Positions 14,829-19,032 of a DNA stretch of 19,032 nt are shown here, piece after piece. Source of the stretch: Lachnoclostridium sp. UBA1781. Its GTDB lineage: Bacteria > Bacillota > Clostridia > Lachnospirales > Lachnospiraceae. Position numbers and translations under genes: made by a program. The stretch spans positions 572-19,603 of the forward strand of contig DCGJ01000171.1 in the NCBI GenBank assembly GCA_002315495.1, written 5' to 3'. The notes beneath the pieces were generated by a model that worked only from the letters and a program-made list of their open reading frames with translations, did not search any database and was not told where the DNA came from. How positions within the stretch are numbered: the first letter of the stretch is position 1; each line of letters starts with the position of its first letter.

Positions 14829-16460
14829 CTATTTGTCTGCATTTTCATGAAAATACCCATTATACGCAAGGAACCGCTCCAAATCAGCCTTTCCCTTTGC
14901 ACGGTCTTTACAGGAAATGCCGTACATCCCGTTTCGATCGGCGCCCTTCACGTTCTCCTCGCGGTCATCGAGGAAGACGCACTCGTTTGCCTTTAACTGA
15001 TAGGTACGGAACAAGGTATCATAGATTTCGTCCTGCGGCTTGCACGCCTTCACCTTAGCGGAAACAATATATCCGTCAACAAGGTCCATGAAGCTGAAGG
15101 TGTGCTCTTTATGAAGATCAAACAATTCATCCGGATAATTGGTCAGAAGGAAAATGCGGTACCCCATCTTTTTGTAGGATGAGAGCCATTCATAGGTATC
15201 CGCGTATGGTGCTACCATTTCCTTCGCATCGGTAAAGAACAGTTCAATCCATTTTGCCATGTCAGGATATTGCTCTTTCCATTTTTCAATCACCTGGCTC
15301 TGTGTGTTCTCGGCAGAATCTAACGTTAACCAAAGCGGACTGAGAACAATATTTCCGTCAAAGAAATCAATAATTTCCTCCGGGAAGCCTTTGTCCTTCA
15401 TATAATCACGATATCGAAAATCAACCAACACACTGCCGATGTCAAACACAAGATTCTTGATTTCTCTCCGACTCGTTTTCTCAATCATAGCTGCACATAG
15501 CGCAGTCATTTGGTCCTTTACACTTTGCGGAGAAATAATTTCGAACCCATCACCAAGCCCCAATAACCAGCCAAGAAAATTCTTTGATACGACAACCTTG
15601 AAACGTACCCGGTACCGGCCCTTTTTTACATCCGGCAGCACGGAGGTAGTATCTTTTCCAAAGTGGTCAAGCATAACGTTTACCATACTTATATTACAGG
15701 ACAAGGTAACCGTCTCGGTTTCACCGTGGAACATGCCAAAATACTGGTTGGAATAGGTGGCTGCATCCACATTCTCGAGTTCCTCCGAACCTTCGCGCTT
15801 CTGTTCTACGGGAACGATATTCGCCATCTTATCAACACGATAAAATCTGGTTCCCTTTTTGTTACCGTCCCAAGCCACCAGATAATAGTTCTCATTATCC
15901 CATACAAGCTGCCACGGACTGATTCCGGTCTTGATGCCATCGTCACGTCGAACAATCTCCTTATTCTCGTTCCATTGCATATAATCAAAGGAAATCTGTG
16001 TCTGCTTTGTCATTGCCCTCTGAATTGCCTGGATATTTTTCATAACCTCATTGTTCGATGTACGTACACGACCGCGAACAGCTACGTTTTGATTGACCTT
16101 TTCTCCACGTTTTCCGGCGAGTTTCGTAATCTTCTTAACGAGTGTCTGTGCCTTTTTCTCATCCAGAAATTTCGCGGAAGCAACCGCATTTGCAATCATC
16201 GACACTTCCGTTGGGGCAAAATCGCGCTTGGCAAGAAAATAGTAATACTTTTTCCCTTCCTTCTTCGTCTGAATATCAAGACCATATTCCTTCAGTACAG
16301 AAATATCACTATAGATCGCTTTTCTCTCTGCCAGAATGTTATTCTTCGAAAGAAAGGAAATAATATCCTCCATGGAAACCAAATTCTTAGGATCCGTGTA
16401 TTGCTCAAAATAATCTTTAAGCAGCAACAATTTCATTTTCTGATTTTCCGATTTAGCCAT
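14829..16460 (-). CDS. HTH-WYL transcriptional regulator fused to a HAD-type phosphatase
   Basis: A 543-residue two-part protein. Residues 5-80 form an HTH of the type found before WYL domains (RKAIYSDISVLKEYG). Residues 150-215 resemble a WYL domain: SPWQLVWDNENYYLVAW and TRFYRVDKM correspond to the usual P-x-x-L-x-x-x-x-x-x-W-Y-L and F-R-L-D segments, with Tyr in place of the Trp. Residues 245-328 look like the WCX extension. From residue 336 a complete HAD domain follows: VFDIGSVLVDF (Asp340), LLTNYPDE (Thr440), KACKPQDEIYD (Lys474) and FLDDREENV (Asp498, Asp499). The FDIGSV form resembles YihX-like sugar-phosphate phosphatases. The frame is uninterrupted and I see no convincing internal start. 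AGGAGG is five bases before the ATG. It may sense a ligand and dephosphorylate a related metabolite. Confidence 0.9.
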   Translation of the reverse strand: MAKSENQKMKLLLLKDYFEQYTDPKNLVSMEDIISFLSKNNILAERKAIYSDISVLKEYGLDIQTKKEGKKYYYFLAKRDFAPTEVSMIANAVASAKFLDEKKAQTLVKKITKLAGKRGEKVNQNVAVRGRVRTSNNEVMKNIQAIQRAMTKQTQISFDYMQWNENKEIVRRDDGIKTGISPWQLVWDNENYYLVAWDGNKKGTRFYRVDKMANIVPVEQKREGSEELENVDAATYSNQYFGMFHGETETVTLSCNISMVNVMLDHFGKDTTSVLPDVKKGRYRVRFKVVVSKNFLGWLLGLGDGFEIISPQSVKDQMTALCAAMIEKTSRREIKNLVFDIGSVLVDFRYRDYMKDKGFPEEIIDFFDGNIVLSPLWLTLDSAENTQSQVIEKWKEQYPDMAKWIELFFTDAKEMVAPYADTYEWLSSYKKMGYRIFLLTNYPDELFDLHKEHTFSFMDLVDGYIVSAKVKACKPQDEIYDTLFRTYQLKANECVFLDDREENVKGADRNGMYGISCKDRAKGKADLERFLAYNGYFHENADK

Positions 16461-16482
16461 GTAAACCTCCTGCTTTTAAAGA

Positions 16483-16507
16483 ATGCCGAAGTCTGAGACT
16501 TCGGCAT
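16483..16507 (-). terminator. Strong hairpin between the membrane-protein gene and the WYL-HAD gene
   Basis: Perfect 11-bp stem with a three-base loop. On the minus strand only TTCTTT follows, so it may be a partial terminator or a message-processing/stability structure that sets the ratio of the two genes. Confidence 0.6.
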
Positions 16508-16514
16508 CACTTAA

Positions 16515-17372
16515 CTATTTCAATAAAAAACGTAACGAAATCAATAGATTCGCGGTTGTTTCCTTCACATTATTCTGGAACATAAGATATTCCCAGGTTG
16601 CAGTGCAGATACCGATCAAAGCCGCAAGCACACACAAACCAAGACACACATAATGCTCATGCTGGAAGGAACGAATACCGAAACAAATACCCACAACAAC
16701 TGCCATAACACCAAAGATATAATACTCGTGAAGGAAAATGCCCAAAATGGCAAACACGATAGCTAAAATCGTCATCGTGGAATCCGCATCGGTCGAAGCC
16801 TTCTCGTGTGGAATCATATCCACACTCATCTTCACCGTAATATCATTCGAGTAGTCTTCCTTCGGGGCTTCATAAGGAACATCATGCATAACCTCTTCCA
16901 CCCAGTTATTGATTTCTCCAAGTACCTTCTTACGAAGCTGAAGCTCGTCGTCCTTAGAAATCGGAAGGAAATCCTTTATCATAACAAGGATTCGAAGAAA
17001 TGTCGTCGAGGCACTCTCCTCAGCGCCACGCTCATCCACCTGTCCAAAGCGAACCGTAATCACAGCATCCTCGTCCGACTCCCATTTTACATTCTTCTGA
17101 ATCAGTTCGGTGATTTTTTCTTCCAGGGAAACCAGGTAATTCTCGATGGTTTCTTCTTTTCGCATCTTTGCATTGATATCAGAAAAAGACAGCACCTTTC
17201 CTTCATTCAGAACTCCGATGTGGAGCTGTGCTGCATTTCCCTTCTTCGATAAAGGAGAAACAAAGCACTGCAGAATCTGATCATCTGCATAAATATTATC
17301 AACCGGGTACTTACTTCCGGTAAACATCTCGATCGGCATATTGCAATAAGCGATTCCTGCTTCTGTTGTCAT
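16515..17372 (-). CDS. Conserved-looking membrane protein of unknown function
   Basis: A 285-residue protein I do not recognise. Residues 1-195 are soluble and mixed alpha/beta, with a charged helical stretch (68-100: KMRKEETIENYLVSLEEKI) and a second one at 139-163. Three hydrophobic segments follow: about 200-214, 216-234 and 241-260. There is no signal peptide, so the large N-terminal domain is probably cytosolic. ATG at 17372 follows a purine-rich GGAGGAGAGAGG; an ATG at 17390 starts just before that site. It has its own near-consensus promoter and is the first gene of a possible transcript continuing into WYL-HAD and CYTH, with a hairpin in between. Confidence 0.75.
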   Translation of the reverse strand: MTTEAGIAYCNMPIEMFTGSKYPVDNIYADDQILQCFVSPLSKKGNAAQLHIGVLNEGKVLSFSDINAKMRKEETIENYLVSLEEKITELIQKNVKWESDEDAVITVRFGQVDERGAEESASTTFLRILVMIKDFLPISKDDELQLRKKVLGEINNWVEEVMHDVPYEAPKEDYSNDITVKMSVDMIPHEKASTDADSTMTILAIVFAILGIFLHEYYIFGVMAVVVGICFGIRSFQHEHYVCLGLCVLAALIGICTATWEYLMFQNNVKETTANLLISLRFLLK

Positions 17373-17404
17373 ATCCCTCTCTCCTCCCAAAACTAGTTAC
17401 AGTT

Positions 17405-17433
17405 ATTATAGCACTATATTTTGTGTTTGTCAC
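17405..17433 (-). promoter_or_regulatory. Promoter of the unknown membrane-protein gene
   Basis: Minus strand GTGACA (17433-17428), 17-base spacer, perfect TATAAT (17410-17405). Confidence 0.75.
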
Positions 17434-17503
17434 ATCATTTTTCATCAAAATGCATTCTTTTTTGACAATTGTTATTCACACGGAAAACCACAAAAGATCA
17501 CGC

Positions 17504-17532
17504 TTGTCTCTGCCCTTTTTCGGTGGTAAAAT
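17504..17532 (+). promoter_or_regulatory. Promoter of the alpha/beta hydrolase gene
   Basis: TTGTCT (17504-17509), 17-base spacer, TAAAAT (17527-17532). It implies a leader of about 20 bases and supports the start at 17561 rather than an upstream one. Confidence 0.65.
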
Positions 17533-17560
17533 GAAGTATCCGACAGAAAGGGGTTTATTT

Positions 17561-18541
17561 ATGATTGAGAATTTTTTAATATCCGAAGAGCAATATGATA
17601 AGGAACGGGAAGCCGTGATTGAGCGCTTCATTGAGTCCCTAAAAGAGGACGGAAAAATCTGGTATGAAGGGAATCCGGGGCAGGCCATTCATTTTGAGTG
17701 GTTGCAGCATAAGAATCCGAAGAAAACCGTCATGGTTTCTCATGGTTTCGTTGAAAATGCCCAGAAGTTTCACGAAGTAGCCTACTACTTTTACATGGCC
17801 GGCTGCAATGTATGCCTGATTGACCAGATCGGACACGGCGAGTCCTATCGCCTTGTTGACGACAACAGTATCGTGTATGTGAAGCATTTTTCCGATTATG
17901 TGAAGGTTTTACATCAGCTTATAGAAGAAGTTGTAAAACCAAAAGCAAATGGAACTCCAATCGTTCTCTATGGGCATTCCATGGGTGGCTGTATTACCGC
18001 TTTTGAGATGCTCAAACATTCAAAGGATTATGAACACGTTATTCTCACCTCTCCGATGATCCGCCCACTTACGATGGGCTTTCCAATGTGGATGGCGAAA
18101 ATGATGGCAATTACCGGAAAGGTATTCGGCAAATCCAAAAAAGGCGTGCTCGGAAAGAAGGGCTATGACCCGGAGGAAGCATTTGCCGATTCACCGGATA
18201 CGTCGGAGGCACGATTTAACTATAACCGTGAGATTCGCCGAAACAATCCGAACTCACAGAACTCTCATCCGACTTACGGATGGGCACACGAATCCTTCTA
18301 TGTTGACAAATATCTCCTGAACAAGGAACGCTGTGAAAAGGTTGCCTGCCCGGTAACGATGTTTATTGCAGAAAATGATACCTTTGTCAGCATTGAAGCG
18401 GAACAGGCATTTGCCGCTCTGCTTCCAAACTGTGAGGCAGTATTTATGCCCGGAACAAAGCATGAAATCTATATGAGTGACAACGCAACGCTTGTGGATT
18501 ACTGGAACCGCATTTACACGGTTTTAGGGCTAAATGACTAA
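17561..18541 (+). CDS. Alpha/beta hydrolase, lysophospholipase/monoacylglycerol-lipase type
   Basis: A 326-residue serine hydrolase of the Hydrolase_4 (PldB-like) group, predicted cytosolic with no signal peptide. The catalytic triad is visible: GHSMGG (Ser140 nucleophile), IAENDTFV (Asp273) and GTKHEIYM (His301). VSHGFVENAQKF supplies the oxyanion-hole region, and DQIGHGES is the conserved strand-4 loop. Residues 165-250 form a lid-like insertion, partly helical and basic (KVFGKSKKGVLGKK). Such enzymes cleave lysophospholipids or monoglycerides; the natural substrate is not given by sequence. ATG at 17561 has AAAGGGG eight bases upstream, and the promoter lies inside the longer open frame, which excludes earlier starts. 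Followed by a terminator. Confidence 0.93.
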   Translation: MIENFLISEEQYDKEREAVIERFIESLKEDGKIWYEGNPGQAIHFEWLQHKNPKKTVMVSHGFVENAQKFHEVAYYFYMAGCNVCLIDQIGHGESYRLVDDNSIVYVKHFSDYVKVLHQLIEEVVKPKANGTPIVLYGHSMGGCITAFEMLKHSKDYEHVILTSPMIRPLTMGFPMWMAKMMAITGKVFGKSKKGVLGKKGYDPEEAFADSPDTSEARFNYNREIRRNNPNSQNSHPTYGWAHESFYVDKYLLNKERCEKVACPVTMFIAENDTFVSIEAEQAFAALLPNCEAVFMPGTKHEIYMSDNATLVDYWNRIYTVLGLND

Positions 18542-18555
18542 AAATGTAATGATTT

Positions 18556-18596
18556 GAGCCTCTTATTTTTGGTTGACATAAGGGGCTCTCTTTTTT
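18556..18596 (+). terminator. Intrinsic terminator of the alpha/beta hydrolase gene
   Basis: Eleven-pair stem with one U-G pair (18556-18566 with 18578-18588), 11-base loop, then TCTTTTTT. The loop and T tract also contain the promoter of the next gene. Confidence 0.88.
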
Positions 18597-18601
18597 ATAA
18601 T
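18573..18601 (+). promoter_or_regulatory. Perfect-consensus promoter of the aconitase-like gene
   Basis: TTGACA (18573-18578), 17-base spacer, TATAAT (18596-18601). Both hexamers and the spacing are ideal. The -35 spans the loop edge of the preceding terminator, and the -10 starts at its last T. Confidence 0.88.
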
Positions 18602-18614
18602 ATGAACAAGTTGC

Positions 18615-18667
18615 AAAGGGGTAACGGGAATTAGGTTCCATTACCCCTTTCTTATGGGGATACCCCA
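18615..18667 (+). promoter_or_regulatory. Structured leader of the aconitase-like gene
   Basis: Hairpin of ten pairs (18615-18624 with 18641-18650), continued by a shorter inner helix, at the very 5' end of the transcript, then a second TGGGG-ATA-CCCCA hairpin (18655-18667). TACCCC occurs twice (18642-18647, 18661-18666), so GGGGTA at 18618-18623 can pair with either copy. No T tract follows, and the ribosome site (18679-18684) is outside the helices. Confidence 0.55.
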
Positions 18668-18691
18668 ATAAAGTCACTAAGGAGAAAACGA

Positions 18692-19032
18692 ATGATTACG
18701 TTACACAAAACAGGATATTCTCTTGTAAACGGTGTTCCGGTGGAAGGCTCTTCGAATGCCGCCGAAGGTCGCAAGAAAACTTTGGCATACAAGGTTCTTT
18801 CCGCTCATAACACTTCCGGAAATGATGAGAAGCTTCAGGTAAAGTTCGATGCCATGGTTTCTCACGACATCACCTACGTTGGTATTATTCAGACCGCACG
18901 TGCCAGCGGACTTGAGGAGTTCCCTCTTCCATACGCAATGACCAACTGTCATAACTCTCTTTGCGCTGTTGGTGGTACCATTAATGAAGACGATCATGTA
19001 TTCGGTCTTTCCGCAGCAAAGCGTTATGGTGG
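18692..19032 (+). CDS. Aconitase-like hydratase (YbhJ-type), partial
   Basis: The first 113 codons of a gene running off the right edge. Recognisable stretches are AYKVLSAHNTSG, KFDAMVSHDITYVGIIQTAR and NCHNSLCAVGGTINEDDHVF followed by GLSAAKRYGG. These resemble the N-terminal part of the YbhJ-like branch of the aconitase superfamily, which is usually annotated only as hydratase and is about 700 residues or more; the family name rests on my memory of such sequences. The reaction is unknown. Iron-sulfur cysteines, if kept, would mostly lie beyond the window; Cys in TNCHNSLC is visible. AAGGAG stands seven bases before ATG 18692. The promoter is a perfect consensus, so strong expression is expected. 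Confidence 0.8.
   Translation, partial: MITLHKTGYSLVNGVPVEGSSNAAEGRKKTLAYKVLSAHNTSGNDEKLQVKFDAMVSHDITYVGIIQTARASGLEEFPLPYAMTNCHNSLCAVGGTINEDDHVFGLSAAKRYG

Noticed and set aside
15663..16496. 277-codon plus-strand open frame opposite the WYL-HAD gene
   Set aside because: The opposite strand encodes clear domains throughout; this frame has no family-like motif.

Overview
The window looks like chromosomal DNA of an anaerobic Clostridia, most likely Lachnospiraceae. The reasons are the strong GGAGG-type ribosome sites, GC content that by eye is in the mid 40s percent, a fused SecDF next to recJ, energy-coupling-factor thiamine uptake (ThiT) under a TPP riboswitch, group-2 PyrF, and an aconitase-like hydratase of a type I associate with this group. 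The family assignment is inference; no rRNA or species marker is present. I see no tRNA, rRNA, CRISPR array, insertion sequence or prophage gene.

Layout, left to right. Positions 1-489 (minus) hold the start of an AT-rich secreted protein with a His...Asn-Cys signature, cut by the window edge. Then come a HAD phosphatase (547-1188, minus), leuS (1247-3667, minus) and the pyrimidine pair pyrC-pyrF (6096-3854, minus). At 6130-6173 the pyrC promoter interlocks back to back with a consensus promoter for thiT. The thiT transcript carries a TPP aptamer, a transcription terminator and then thiT (6360-7181, plus). Convergent to thiT is the secDF, recJ-thiN group (11958-7182, minus). thiN lies four bases after recJ. 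ThiT imports thiamine, ThiN makes it TPP, and TPP should shut off thiT, so a feedback circuit sits at one place. secDF has a leader containing an intrinsic terminator and a tiny overlapping ORF.

From 12263 to the right end: a DegV/FakB-type fatty-acid-binding protein (plus); a protein that looks like a MinD/ParA-fold ATPase with an eroded nucleotide site (14147-13236, minus); a possible minus-strand operon of an unknown membrane protein, an HTH-WYL-HAD fusion and a CYTH phosphatase (17372-14308); an alpha/beta hydrolase of the lysophospholipase type (17561-18541, plus); and the beginning of an aconitase-like hydratase (from 18692, plus). The hydratase promoter is built into the terminator of the preceding gene, and its leader can fold in alternative ways.

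Most of the window is housekeeping. The most unusual items are the WYL-HAD fusion, the eroded MinD-like protein, the secDF leader, the interlocked pyrC/thiT promoters, the ThiT C-terminal extension and the hydratase leader. I do not see a complete new defence or mobile system. Start codons were chosen from Shine-Dalgarno position and family N-termini, so several genes are shorter than their longest open frame.
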